DNA of 64,000 bases from Massospora cicadina (Eukaryota; Entomophthoromycota; Entomophthoromycetes; Entomophthorales; Entomophthoraceae), in NCBI GenBank assembly GCA_022478985.1, contig JAKSZP010007914.1, forward strand, positions 186,001 to 250,000, in the 5' to 3' direction. The first letter of the stretch is position 1. Every line of letters begins with the position of its first letter. A model generated the notes under the pieces. That model was not told the origin of the DNA, did no database searches, and saw nothing but the letters and a program-made list of their open reading frames with translations. Made by a program: the position numbers and the translations under genes. This document shows positions 46,440 to 59,296 of the stretch, in pieces.

Positions 46440-47460
46440 TACTACATTTTGGATCAAAAGTCACCGGAGTGAAGGTAGTAGTACAAAAGGTGAAAGCAAT
46501 GGCCATCATTACACCGGCTCTTCTGTTAATGTCATTTCATCACGTTTAATGAAGCAAATCAAGGGCACTCCTGATTGGGATCATTATCAAAGATATGGTA
46601 CTGCCAGTCCTGCCTGCACACAATCCCTTGAAGCTTACTCATCCTTGCTCATACAGTTTGGGTATTTAGTAGTATCATCCCCTGCTAAAGTCTTTCACAA
46701 CAAACCCTATGGACTGTTTATTAGAATCCAACTGCTGGTCGATCTTTGATGCTCAAATTAACTTAAAGGACATGTATTTCTCCATCCTAAGATACTGCAT
46801 TCCGCTTAATGTCAAAAATTCACCAAAGGAGAAGGGTAGAAGAAAACCTCAGAGGTCCCTAATAGAACATTTCAAGTCACTGGAGAGACTAGAATATCAG
46901 TGATGGGCCCTAAGGTTATTATTCCCCCTATGGTGGATGCTTTAGAAGGAATGTACAAGACTACCATTTACAAGATGACTATACCCCCCAAATCTCAAGT
47001 CTTGGTGGAAACAGAAATCCAAGTAACTGTATCCCCTGCGCATCTTTTGAAGATTAATGGGGAAATTAATCCCTCAATCTGGGAACCTTAGATTGCCCTA
47101 GTATACTTGATACTGCATATCAGGGGACCATATCAGTACTATTGAAGACCTTACTGATCAGTCCTTAACAATTATTCAAAACCTTCCAATAATGTATCTT
47201 TATACCTAACTATAGATCATTTCAACTCTATCTCCACCTGCGGATCATTAGCTGAGCTAGAACTTGAAGAGGCCTTTATCATCTTGTGAGATGGTAAGTT
47301 TGATTACGGCTTTACTAGTGATAAAACAAATAGCTGAGGCACTAATTGAGGATTATACTGGTAACTTTTCCAAAGGTTCTGACGATTTTGAGCTAATAAA
47401 AGGGGGTCAACGCAGAGTTTATACCAAAGATTTCCAGCCTATACAGGCTCAACCTTAATA
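46440..47460 (+). pseudogene. T7 protease and pre-RT linker
   Basis: The protease is recognised by GSSVNVISSRLMKQIKGTPD (46,515-46,575), but the codon for the catalytic Asp is destroyed by a frame change. The linker near 46,960 (YKMTIPPKSQVLVETEIQVT) is typical of the part between protease and RT. Confidence 0.65.
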
Positions 47461-47499
47461 AAAATCCAAGAACAAAGAGGCCCAGTTACTCCTAAATTG

Positions 47500-48700
47500 A
47501 AACTACCTTTGGGCGCCGGCATCCTAAAGCTCTCTCAGAGTCCTTGGGCTCCTCCCAGATATTGATCTGCAAGAAAATGGCATTCATCGCGTTGTAATGG
47601 ACTATCAAAGATTGAATACAATCATGTGGAAGGACAGCTACCTATTGTCTCAAATTGACAATTTTCTCCGCCTCTTAACCGGATCCAGTACTTCTTAGCT
47701 ATGGATTTTGTTAGCGAATACTGGAAGATCGAGCTAGCTCTGGAAAACAGGTAAAAATGCGCGCTCATTTCAATCAAAGGCATGTTAATCCATCTCTCAT
47801 GCCACATAGGTTGTGAAACGCCCCCTGAGATTTTCCAGAGGACCATGGATGGTATGCTCTGAGATATGAAAACGTCCTGCTTATTGGCCTACCTGAACAA
47901 TGTCATTATATTCCTCTAAACCTTCAATGAGCACTTAAAGCACCTTCAGGGTGCTTTTACTAAATGAGATCCAAATCTATAAAGTTGAATCCGGCCAAAT
48001 GCAGTTTCTTTTAGAGTGAGATGTAGTTCCTCAGCCAAAAGATTACTAGTAAGGGTAAGTCATTGTTATCTGATAAAGTTGACGCCATCCAAATAATTTC
48101 TCACCTCCAAAGCTTGAGAGATGTACAAGGCTTCCTGAGGATGATCAGTTACTACCATTAACTTATCCCTCATTCCATCAAACTTGCCAAACCTCTCGTC
48201 TTTCTACTCTATAAGAAGTTTATTTTCAAAGAGAGAAATCACAACAGGCTTCTGACTCTTTATATGAAACTCTAGTGAATGTCCTAATCTGGTTTACTTT
48301 GAGTTTGACAAGATCTTCCTTTTGTCCATGAATGCTAGTGACATCGCAGTTGGAGCTATCCTAGCACAACTCAATTCTAATCAAGTTGACTACCCCATAG
48401 CCTATTTCAGTAAAACCTTAACTAAGACATATCAAATTTTTTTGTCACGGAACAAGGATGTTTAGCGACACTCTTGGCCATCAAGCAATTTTGGCCCTAC
48501 CTTTATAGAAGATTTATATATCCACAATCATGATTCACTTTAGTGGTTACAGCAGATGCGAGACCTGGATTGCCAGCTCACGTTTGGACCTCAAGATACA
48601 AGATTATGACTTTTAATAGTTCACCAGGCTGGAAATACATTAAGATTCCAATGGACTACCCTGCTTGCTACACAAATCTTTTACACCTCTAAAGAAGATC
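47500..48700 (+). pseudogene. T7 reverse transcriptase and RNase H, YLNN active site
   Basis: RT pieces: VMDYQRLNTIM near 47,596, MDFVSEYWKIELALE near 47,702, then the catalytic box LAYLNNVIIF near 47,885, in which both aspartates of YLDD have become asparagine. RNase H: MNASDIAVGAILAQ near 48,329, AYFSKTLTKTYQ near 48,400. The usual first Asp of RNase H also reads Asn. Confidence 0.8.
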
Positions 48701-48769
48701 AAGTATATGAACTTATAGGTTGACCAGAATTGTGAGATTGAGAGCCCTTAAAGTCCAAGGCGGTCAAAA

Positions 48770-49948
48770 TAAATGACAGCCCAAACCCAAATTTATAATG
48801 GAAAACTTTATAGGAAGGTAGCCTCCACTTGGCTCTCTTACATATGTCCATTGGCCAGAAATACAACCATTATGGAACCATATACAACTGTAGGTCATGG
48901 CAACATTAAAGAAACCTACCAGTGGCTCAAGTATCAATGCTATTGCGATGGCATGATTTATTTCATCCATGATATCCTTGACTCATGTCTTGCTTGTGCT
49001 AAACAAAGGCCTACTATGCCCAATTATCAATATCAAGTCATTAGACCAACATCTCTCTTTGTCAAGTCAGTATAAATGTTACTAGAACACTACCTACAGC
49101 CCTATATAGATATTGCTACATCATCATTGCAGTTGACCATTTTACTATTTGGATATAGGCTATATCTGTAGTCTCCGCCACAGCTAGAATCATTGTATTT
49201 TCTTGTTAAGCTTGGCTTAATCAACCATCTAGTACTAAAAAAAGCTTGACTTAATCAGACATGGTTTCCCAAAAGTTCTGTTTTATGACAATGGGACTAA
49301 CTTCATACCTCAAGTTATGACTGAACTTATTGCGTTGATGGTAATTTTTTAGCCTTTACTGTTCCTTACAATTCTAAAACCAATGGTGCATATAGAAAGA
49401 GTGATTGTTACTCTCATATTTATATTACATATGATGGCACAAATTGACCTGGGTACATGAAACGAATATCTCTCAGGAGCACTGATAGCTTATAAGGTAA
49501 GCTATTATTGAGTCATTCAAATGTCTCTATTTAAAGCTTTTTATGGGCAGGATCCTGTTCTACCCTCCAGTATTTAGCCTATACTTGAGGCTTATTTTCT
49601 GGAAACCTCTGAATTAGCTATAAAACAGGCTAGCTGAGGAAATATGACAGTTAAAAGCCCTAGTTTTAGATCCCTTGAAACTATTACATATTTAGATTCA
49701 AGACAAGCAAATGACATGAAGCCTGTCATTCCCAAATATCAATTGAGGTATCTAGTCATGCTTTATCATCATCACCCTGGAGGAAGGGCACACAAATTAG
49801 ATGTTCTCTGGTCCGGTCCTTTTAGGGTGATATACTGCCATGAGCTGGAATACTCTATTGCTTCAATCAAAATGGGTAAAGTAGTCAATTGGGTATAATA
49901 GATTTATGAGAAGCTATGTTATCCCTCAGCAAGATATTAGGGGGATAA
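48770..49948 (+). pseudogene. T7 integrase
   Basis: The open frame 48,773-49,075 is the zinc domain: GHGNIKETYQWLKYQCYCDG, then SCLACAKQRP. The first His of HHCC probably reads Tyr. The core is broken (VLFYDNGTNF-like codons near 49,280). The C-terminal part LDVLWSGPFRVIYCHELEYS near 49,799 is clear. AGGGGGATAA at 49,939 directly before TGTCAATG looks like a polypurine tract and LTR start, but no second LTR copy was found. Confidence 0.75.
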
Positions 49949-49959
49949 TGTCAATGAAG

Positions 49960-52310
49960 GCTGAAATAAAAATTGGTCCAGAAAAGATTGTCCTTCGATT
50001 GAACCTCCCTCTGATCTTTAAAAAGATGCTGATCATTGAAGCCCTGGATGGGATATTGTCCTAAGGGAATCAAAAGGCCAAAGAAATGCAGAAACCTGAC
50101 GAAAGAGTGGCAATAGGTCTTTCTCCATTTGCTCAAAGGTTTTAGCCCAATGAGGCTTTGGGAGTATCTTGACGACCAAATGGGTGATATTCATGCTGAA
50201 AGCATACCACCACAAAAACTATAAATATTGGATTTCTTGGTTAAAATAAATTACGTTGTTTTCTATACTTCCATGCCATATTATTATTGCCATAGTTCAA
50301 AGGATCCTAGTGAAGCAATATTCCATTATTACAACCGCTGGAGCTAATTTGACTCATAATCATTTTAGCCTTTAAAGAAAATAGCAATCAAAAATTGGAT
50401 TTTCATAAACATGATCAGTAATTAATTTGAAGTGAGCCCCATATAAATAGAGTCAGAGATGTTTGATGGCCATTAGAAATTCCAGACATTCTCATATAAC
50501 TACACTATAGTTGTGTTCAACCTTAGATAAAGTTGTGTTGTAATTTGTAAAGGGATAATACACTAAATTTCCATTATGGTGGGATAGGATAGCCTCTATA
50601 GTAATATTATCAATATCAGCAAAACTTTAACGGTTTGTCAAAGTTGTGGTATATAATAACAGGAGAGTGTGTAAGAGCTATGCATAATAGATAAAAGGAC
50701 TATTGCTTCTCTTATTCCCACCAAAAAGAATTTTTCTTCTCTAGAAAAGGGATTAAGGGTTCAGATTATATGCAAAATGAGGATTGAATTGACAATAGTA
50801 TCTGACCATTCCTGGAAAAAATTGCGCATCTTGAAAGGGATCAGGTAGTGACACTTGGGAGATAGCCAAAACTTTATCATCTAATGGAGATATTTCTTCT
50901 TGACTTTCCTCAAGCCCTAAAAAGTTCTTTTCATTTTAGAAGAAGGAACTTTTAGAGGGCTTTAGCATCAGTGAGGTTTGTTGTAGTTGCTTCAAAGCTT
51001 CCCTAAGATGAGCTAGATGGGCAGTGAAAGTATGAAAGAAGAAGGTTAAGTCATCAAGATAGACTAACATGCATGATCATATCAAGTCCCTTATTAATTT
51101 ATCTATCGCTATTTGGGAAGTATTAGGGCGTTGCATAAGCCCCTGAGACATTTGTGTAGGGAAAATAGACCTCCACTAGAGATAATGGCGCATTTTTGTT
51201 ATCCTCAGGGGATAGGTCAATCTACCAATCACTGCTTGCAAGAACCATTAACAAAATTAATTTTGATACTAACATTGGAATTTAGAGTCATCAAAACAGA
51301 ATAGGGGTAACTATACTTTCCGGTGATGAAATTTAATTAGTGATAGTCCATGACAACTTGATGACCTCAATCTTTTTTTAAGATTAACAGCAAAGGGAAA
51401 GCCCAAGGACTTATAGATAATACCATTAATCCAGCTTCTATTAGTTGCGTTTTCATAAGAGCCACTTTTGCCTCAGCTACTTTAAACTTTTTGGTAACTC
51501 AGGCTTTGAATGAAGTATGATCTCTAGTTTCTACATTTTAAACCACACCAGAGATTTTCCTGTAATTGCCAGGTATATTATAGAATATATATTCATATAC
51601 ATCAATAAGGGCTCTTACATATTTTCATTAATCAAGAGTAAGAGTGTCCCCAATTTAACTTTAAACTAGGGAAGTTATAGTCAGCAGGTCATCCCTAAAT
51701 CTTGTAGAGTGCAAAAACAGTTTACATCTGTAATACATTCAATAAGAAAGGGATTGATGTAGGCAATGACCACATTCCAAGGGACTTGAAAAACCTGGTT
51801 AGTTTAATTCCTAATAGAACAGAGATAGGCTTGTCATAAGCAGGATCCAAAAATCCTGAGGTAGATCAAAGCTCCCTTAATAGGAGTGGGATGTCTATAT
51901 ACTTCTAATAAAATTTTGGGGAATGTGATTATAACTCAGGTCTCCACCACAACTTATGAACATGGAGGTATAATGAAGGAATTGGGGACATAAAGAGATA
52001 TAACATCCTTGGCATTCACTGTGTTGGGGAAGCTTAATTTTTAAGCCTTAAAATTTGGTTTTCTATCTGACATATAGAAGTAGGATACTCAATGAGGCAG
52101 GTACGCTTCTTTTTGGTCCTTCTTTTTTGGGAGGTAGATCAAATACTAATGGTACCCAATATCCCAGAAGAGAGAAATATTGTTTCTTATAGTTAAATAT
52201 ACATTCAAACTCTCTCATTAGTTGGACTATGATGAATAATTCATAATTATTATTTTCTTAGGCAATAGCAGGGGAAGTAATAAGGAGCTTCCCAAATCTT
52301 TGAGGTAAGG
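49960..52310 (-). pseudogene. T8: minus-strand pol fragment with intact YLDD
   Basis: Reading down the minus strand: a pre-RT linker (52.3-51.6 kb), an RT N-terminal part with KVAEAKVALMKTQLIEAGL near 51,480 and CAIISSGGLFSL near 51,190, and the catalytic box VYLDD at 51,050-51,064 followed by a hydrophobic run and HTFTAHLAHLREALKQLQQ. RNase H follows (LSKVEHNYSVVI near 50,530, GAHFKLITDH near 50,430). The YLDD box is unmutated, but stops and frameshifts lie on both sides. Confidence 0.7.
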
Positions 52311-52315
52311 CAGAG

Positions 52316-53165
52316 TGTTGGAGTTTTGTCCTACTTCAGATGATCTGGTTATTCTTCTTGGGTTAAAGTCGGAGTTACAAACGCCTATTATTTGAGGACA
52401 ATAGGCCAGTTGGGGATCGTTATTAAACGTATAAACTCCATAGAGATAAGACTTTGAGTTATATTTACCTGTTGTTTACTTGTACAATGGCTTTCTGCCC
52501 TGATCTTCCTGATCGCAAGTAATTCCTTGACTTAATGCAAATGTAAAGTATTAAATACAAAAAGCTTGTATGTTTTAAACTACCAAAATATTATTGGACA
52601 AAAGATTATTGCTTTATTTTTATATTAGAGAATAATTTAAAGGGTTTGAATTTCCCACATCTGAAACCATGACACCCCAACTTGCATTACCATCTAATCT
52701 GCAGTTAGCGGTGCAAGTTTTCAGAGTATCTATAATACATTAGGCGTCCTGATGTAACCCAGCTCAGCTCCATGGTCATTGTCTCAATAGCACAATTACT
52801 TCAAGACAGCGTTTCTTCTGACGCGTCTGACAATAGCTAGACCATTACTCCTCTCATGCAACAGTACATACCAAGGAAGTTTATACTACTAACTAGTAAT
52901 TAATTTGATCATAGCTCAATCAACAATATAACTAATTTTGACATGGCCAACAAAGCTCACGATCCTGGGTCATTAAGGTGAATATGATGTGGTGGAGCTT
53001 CTAGGCCGCAACTCCTAAGTTTAATATGTACTTATGATACTTTAAGTCCTGAATCGCTAATATGTTTGACATGAGATATAATAAATTAGGCTTAAGCTTA
53101 TATTATTTCTACTATTAAATCTACCCAACAATTCATGTCCAGTCAACCATTCAACAGTCCTAACA
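52316..53165 (+). repeat. LTR-like repeat T1, copy 2
   Basis: Starts TGTTGGAGTTTTGTCC after a purine-rich stretch (GAGGTAAGGCAGAG) and ends CCTAACA. Homologous to 1,106-1,934 along its length. If it is a 3' LTR, T1 would span the whole left part of the window, but a pair of solo LTRs is equally possible. Confidence 0.6.
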
Positions 53166-53289
53166 CCTTGAATGTATATAGGCGGAGGATATTTTTCCTT
53201 CTTGATCATGATATAAAATTGTTCACAATCCTCCAAGTGCAATTGCTACCTTAGTAGCCTTTCTGCCCAGGATAGACAAGTCTTTCTAA

Positions 53290-55345
53290 GTCTCAGTTCT
53301 TCCATGCGGCGCGCTATGGTCAATTCAGGCGTTCTGCCTTCCTTTCTCAGGTTAGTTCAACTAGTTATGCTTCAATGGTCATTATAGGCTCGTCTTCCAG
53401 GACATCCTCAACTCCATCAGAACTCAGCAAACCCAAATCAGTCCCTTTAGTTTTGAGTTCATTTCATAGAGTTTCCCAATGGATCAAACATGATCCTCCT
53501 TTAGCTGCCTTAATAAATCTTCATGATGTCATGGCTTGATGGAAGGATTGAGGGGACTAACTGTAAGGATAGATCAGGTCTTCAGGAGGCAAAAAGGTCA
53601 AGTTAGCAGGCCTTCCTGACCTCAAACATACACTGGACCAACGTTGGGTTCAGGCCAGATATGCTCAAGTTGGTCTAGAGGATGTGCGTGATGCATGTCC
53701 CTGCGTTACAGCAAGGGCGTTAAAATGCACTAGCTATCTTCTTAACAGTGAAGGTTTGGTTTAGTTGCTCAGAGAATGAAGGTTCAAAACCCATAAATTT
53801 TTCACCATTGCCAAATTGGGTCGACTTGGCCTGCAATCAATAACATGAGCTTGGTCAATCTCAATCTAAAGTACCCTGGTTAATGGTAGGGTGCACTAAT
53901 TGAATCGCTTAGGCTTGGTACCATTTTCTCTGATCAACAACTCACCACCCATTGCTTAAAGTTTGGTTCTTGAGATCAACTTTCCTTGTTGTTTGTCTTC
54001 CTTAATAAAATTTCCCTATTAGTTTATGTTTTTAAAACATGGTTCCTTGCGAACCTGTGCGCAGACCTTTTAAGGAGATCTCTAACAAAGTCGGCCATTT
54101 TACTTGCACTAAATTTTCTACTGTATCTGGTACAATGCTGGCCCCCCTGGCCTCCTCCAGACTGAGGAACCCAAGCACTCCAGCACCAATTTCCACTCGG
54201 GTTTGAACTCCCCTTTGGAATCCAACCAAGTGGTGCTTTTATTGTTTACCAAATACTATACACCGCATTGTACACCCTTTCCCTGGGTTACTTTAGCCCT
54301 GTCACCCTCTGCGGTGCCCTGTTTACCATACTCCTAATGACTGGTTCCCTGGCGGTGTGGCTGTGCATCTTGCACTACCTCTCTGGGAAGGGGATAGTTA
54401 CAGATTTAAAAACTGACAAATGTCCAAAGCCTCCCAGAATAAAGAAATTTTCATTCAGCATCAATTTTGATCAGATAGTGATCTTCTTCCTGACTTCCTT
54501 TTTTCACTGCTTCGAGTCTTCCTATTCTATAGCCTTATTTCTTCCCTTCAGGCGGGATCTGTTCCTATTTCAGGTTTTGCTGTCAATTTAATGTCTGAAC
54601 TCAGGGGAAGCCTACATGAACTCTGTACTTGCATCTGAGCCTGGGGTTGCTCCATTCAATCCATTTGAAGCCAACCAGGCTCTACTCTTTGCTAAGTCTG
54701 TCTCTAGGATTTGGTGCCCTGCAAAGACAGTTCACAACAATATTCATTCTCCATTGGGCCTAAAGAATCATGCTTTGAAAGATCGTTGTATCCTTCTGAT
54801 CTACCACGCGCTTTACAAAAGCCTGTTGAAAGAGCTTCCTGAAACGTATATTCCCCAGATGTCCCTACTTGGCACGTGAGTTTGCTTCCCACCAGCAACC
54901 TTTTCCATGGAGACCATGCCCAACATGCGCAGAGTTTTAGATGAAGCTTGCTTGAAAATGTTTTGAGAAAAAGTGTTTCTTTTCCTGGTGTATCCTTATC
55001 TCAAAAGCCTTCTTGCCAGTTGTATTTTTCTTACTGAGGCTTTCTCCCAGAGTTTAACCTCTCTCGCCTGTTCTAATTAATTTCAAAGGCCGCATCCCCT
55101 GGTTCTATGGCCCTACCTTAGTTGAGCAGGCCAGCATGCCTGGTGATGAGTCTTCTTAGGTTTAGCTCATCTCCAACAGGGTCTTGATAGTCAGGACTTA
55201 TACAAGGTTCGCATTTCTCCTCCAGTCACTCTTCTTTAGGCTATACCCATGCAATTTCACTCTCCTCCCCCTCCTAAAGAAGGTGCCTCCAGCTCCACTA
55301 ATGTTGGAGCATCTGAAAATACAAATAAACTTGCTTATTTCTTAA
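53290..55345 (+). pseudogene. T9 antisense-type reading frame (homologue of the T5 one)
   Basis: On the plus strand, opposite to T9 pol. The left part has a Ser-rich frame (53,300-53,530) and KVKLAGLPDLKHTLDQRWVQ near 53,610. The right part aligns with the T5 antisense protein in order: LLPDFLFSL (near 54,489) with LLPEFLFWL; MNSVLASEPGVAPFNPF (54,616) with MALTLELNPSD; MRRVLDEAC (near 54,930) with MSGVLDEAL; AIPMQFHSPPPPKEG (near 55,240) with the T5 tail. Frameshifts separate the blocks. AATAAA at 55,323 could end the transcript. No known domain. Confidence 0.55.
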
Positions 55346-55489
55346 TTTTTAATGTTTCTTCCTGTGTTTACAACACTTAATATATTTATTATTTTTATTA
55401 CATGTTTTTTTCTTGGATTTTTTTTACTTTTTACTTTCATTTTCCATTTATTTTTATTTTTTCCTTTTTATTCCTTATGGTACAGATGA

Positions 55490-55598
55490 AGGAACTTAGC
55501 GTGAACTCAATTTGCAACCCATCCACCTTGATCCTTGATGGTTTATAAGTCTCAGATGATTTATCCAATACAATGAATGGACTTTTCCAAAGCAAGGC
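55490..55598 (-). pseudogene. T9 pol C-terminus, cut by T10
   Basis: The minus strand reads TIKDQGGWVAN, stop, VHAKFLHLYH, the same end as T5 (SIKNLLDGRVVN, stop, VHAKYLKCW) and T10. It stops at the T10 LTR. The rest of T9 pol should lie beyond the right end of the window. Confidence 0.65.
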
Positions 55599-56175
55599 CG
55601 TTGAAAAAGTGGTCACTGCACAAGTTCACGAGGGTATTCCTAACTTAATATGTTCCCTGTATGATGACATGGAACACAAATGTGAGGATATAATGGTTCA
55701 GCTGACACATGATCGTTGCTCATTTAATATCTGGGCACTTCCATCCTAATTTAACTACAAACCAATTACTAGTAAAAGCTAGTATACATGGAACAAGATT
55801 CTGCACGGAAATAATATAATACATACATTTTATTTCTGGCATTTAAGTGCCATCAACTAGAATTGTCGGCATTCATTGCTTGGGGAATAGCTTTCGCTCA
55901 TTGACCTGCAGCTTTGGCCTGCCATTTGGTCAGAACTTCCTTTGACTTGATTTCCCAGGCTAGGCAATCCTGCCCTTGAGTTGGTAAACTATTGGGTATA
56001 ATTCCCAACAGTTAGGAAGTCTGAATCATTTAAATAATCATATATATTAACTTGGGGCTCCTTCTCTTGGGAGCCTACAACCATCAATGCTAGTACCAAT
56101 ATTGAGAATTTTCCTCAACCTATCCACTGTATTGGAACACAGTGGTAAAAGCATAATCTAATTAAACTTCCAACA
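55599..56175 (-). repeat. T10 3' LTR
   Basis: On the minus strand it runs TGTTGGAAG...CAACG (CA decayed to CG). On the plus strand GTTGAAAAAGTGGTCACT matches 61,820 onward. A minus-strand GGGGGATG tract (56,176-56,185) precedes it. Confidence 0.88.
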
Positions 56176-56489
56176 CATCCCCCAATTAACCAGATTGCCT
56201 CTCCCAACATGTCTACTGACGTAATTACCTTCGTCCAATACCCCCACAGCCAAGAGGTTGTGGAAACTTAAACAGTGATATAGTCAAAAATAAAACAGAA
56301 TAGCGACAGTTGTACAGATAGATAATAAAAATATTACAACGTCAAAAACTAAAAACTGATTGGTAATTATTGATGAAATCACGCAGCTTAGGCCCATGTC
56401 ATAAAACAATTAATCAAACATTAAAATAGGAGTAACCTGGCCAAAAAATCATTAGAATAACTTAACTTTTTGGTTGGTTATTAGCATGC

Positions 56490-57560
56490 TCATAAGAATT
56501 TAGCATGAACTCAATTCACAATCCAACCATCAGAGGAGTCTTTAATTGTAGAGGCGTCTAAACCCAACTTAATGATGACTTTGAAGGGACCAATCCATAG
56601 CTGATACAACTTGTTATGGCGGCCAAACCCATAAGTATCACAATAATTAACCCAATCACCAATAATAAAAATCGTAAGAACTGTCATTACATATCTTCAT
56701 ATTCTTCAGCCTTAAGTTTCCGGTTGTTAGTTTTAGCATAGGCCAAAAAGTAACCTGATCATGTTTTTCATCAAGTTCTCTAGATATTGGATAAAGGTCA
56801 TTGATGATCTTGGCTCCATTTCAGAATATAAAATCTGGGGAAACCCCAGCCTGACACCCAAAAACAACTCAAAAGGGTATATCTCCATTGACAAATGGTA
56901 ACTAAAAATATAGGAAAAAGTTGCCATCAATTAAATATTACCCAACTGGAAAATTTCCAGAAACTAGCTATTTCAGAGTTTTAGCCAGGGTCCCATTTAC
57001 TTGTTCAACCATCCCATTGATCTCTGGATGGTAGGGCATCATCAGTACTCCCTGAATTCACATGAGTTCGTTTATTTAGGGATGATGTGGGTGTCAAAGT
57101 TTCTGCCATTGTTTATTAAGATAACCTGAGGGCAGTCATTCTGATAAAGTAACTGCTCCATGTTGAACTTGGCAGTACTGCTGGTATCAACTTTAGCAAT
57201 AGCCTGCATTTTTACCCAACGAGTTAGGTGGTCAATGGCTACAACAATGTATTGACTCTTCCTCAGTACTTAGGGTTAACGGCCCTACAACATCAATAGA
57301 TACAGTATGCCATGCAAACCCAGGATTTACTAGCCAAAATATTGTAGCTTTATTATAATTCTTGTGCACTTGACAGCTAGTGCAACAACCAAAGTGTTCA
57401 GCGACATCAAAAAAAGGATTTCCAATGATGTTTCTGCTAACCCTGTTTCATTGTCTTCCATAGGCCCATGACCAGTCACCTTATGAGCCATGGTAATAAT
57501 CACAGTACGGTCAGAGAGTCTTAGATACAATAGGACATTGTACCCTAAAGTTTTGAATAA
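56490..57560 (-). pseudogene. T10 integrase remnant
   Basis: Read from high to low coordinates: the zinc domain and start of the core around 57,540-57,200, an ILINNGRN-like second-Asp region near 57,115, and the clear C-terminal part KLYQLWIGPFKVIIKLGLD and KDSSDGWIVN (56,620-56,530). Several stops. Confidence 0.7.
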
Positions 57561-57779
57561 CTGTCCTTTGATAACCTACATACTCTACATTGCTTTGGTG
57601 AGGGCCTGCTGAATACCAGGTGGCTGGTCTTCAGTATCAAAGCTGAGAATCTTTTCATACAACGCATCAGCTTCATTATGCAAGACAAAAACAGAGGGTA
57701 AGCGCAACATCCCGTTGGCATTTTAATGTGTTGTCTCTATGAAGTGTAGAATTTTTAGTCATACGCTTGCAACTTAAGA

Positions 57780-58960
57780 GCCCATTGGGCCAACCTCCCT
57801 TCAGGCTCTTTGAGGTTGTGCAGCCATTATAGCAAAGAGTAATTGGTCACCACAGTAAGGTGGACCCTGTAAATATATACCTAAAACTGCTTACAGGCGT
57901 ATATTACTGCAAGACATACCCTCTTGGTTACAGTATAGCTGCACTCCTGCTTACTCAGAGTTTGACTTGCATAAGAGACCAGGTGCTCTTCGCCAAATTT
58001 GTCTTCCTGACCCAAAATGGCACCAATTGCCGTCAATGATGCATCAGTTTGAATAATGAACTGTCAATCAAGGTTGGGATACTGAAATTTGGTTCCATCA
58101 TCAGGCATGTCCTAAGGCTGTCAAATGAGTCCTGAGCCTCCTTATTCCAGACAGACCCCTTCTTGGAATCCTTTAACAACTGGAAAAGAGGTTTGGCAAT
58201 GGAAGAAAAACTCTTGATAAAGCAGCGATAATAGTCAACATCCCTAAAAATACCTGCACATCACAAAATACATTGAGTGGAGCATGGTTTGAATCTCCTC
58301 AACCTTTGGTTTTTGGGGGCGTAGCCCATTAGTCTCAACAACAAACCTCTGATATTTAATCTCATTTTTTAAAAATGGAAATTCTGAGGTTTAATTTAAG
58401 ATTCACCATGGCTAGACGTTTGAAGACCTCTTATAGATGCTTAAGATGATCTTTGAAGGTGAGGCTAAAGACATTTATGTCATTGAGATAAGCAAGCATG
58501 CATGACAACTTCAAATCACCTAGCACTGTATCCATAGTGCGCTGAAACGTCACTGGCGCATTACAAAGACCTTGGGGCATGCGCATCAGCTGATATGGCC
58601 CATTGCCAGTGATCATAGCGCATTTTTCCTGGTCTTCCCTAGTAAGGTCAATTCTCTAAGATCTAGATATTAGATTCATAGCCCAAAAATAATTAAGCTC
58701 CTCCTAAACGATCTAGAGCGTTGTCATTCTGCAGAAGGGGGTAGTTTATTTTAATTATTTTGTTCAACCAACAATAATCTATAATAACCCAGTTGGTACC
58801 ATCCTTCTTTTTAAAGTTATTATTGGACTGATCCAAGGGCTTTAGGGTGGAACCAGCAACCCATGGTCGAGTAGCTTAGTAACTTCATAGGTAATTATGA
58901 CCTCACTATCTTACAAAATGGCGAATAATTTGCATCCAAATCAGCGGTTGATCCCTGACG
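57780..58960 (-). pseudogene. T10 reverse transcriptase and RNase H, YLND active site
   Basis: The open frame 58,431-58,616 holds MRMPQGLCNAPVTFQRTMDT and GDLKLSCMLAYLNDINVFS. The catalytic YLDD has become YLND: CTCGAT to CTCAAT, a CpG to CpA change. Upstream, the 'WVIIDY' start lies near 58,795. RNase H follows toward 57,780, with a Q-TDASLTAIGAI-like piece near 58,045 and CKQF near 57,890. Confidence 0.8.
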
Positions 58961-59296
58961 TCAACCTTGTGACCTATATTTTGGCGCACCCCAAATCATA
59001 CTCATTTTATGAAAGCACTCCAGAATATCATTTAAATAATTTTAGGATGTGATCCTTTTGTTCTTCTGAGATCCCTATTAGTTGGTCTAATTAAATACAG
59101 CAAGGGTTACTGGTGATCCAGTCTCTTAGGTAACCCTATCTCATTCAACTTCTTAAAATCATGGAAAGACAAGAGTTCAGTGGTGAGACAAGATGAACGA
59201 AGGCCACTATTTGTTTTTTAATCTGTATTGCCCTATCCAGGAGGTTAGCTACCAGTACCTTGATTATGACATGTCTGGAGATTATAATTCCATATG

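Noticed and set aside
54268..54591. 107-codon hydrophobic frame that looks like a membrane protein
   Set aside because: The homology to the T5 antisense protein (LLPDFLFSL) runs in a different frame of the same DNA, so the hydrophobic reading is a shadow.
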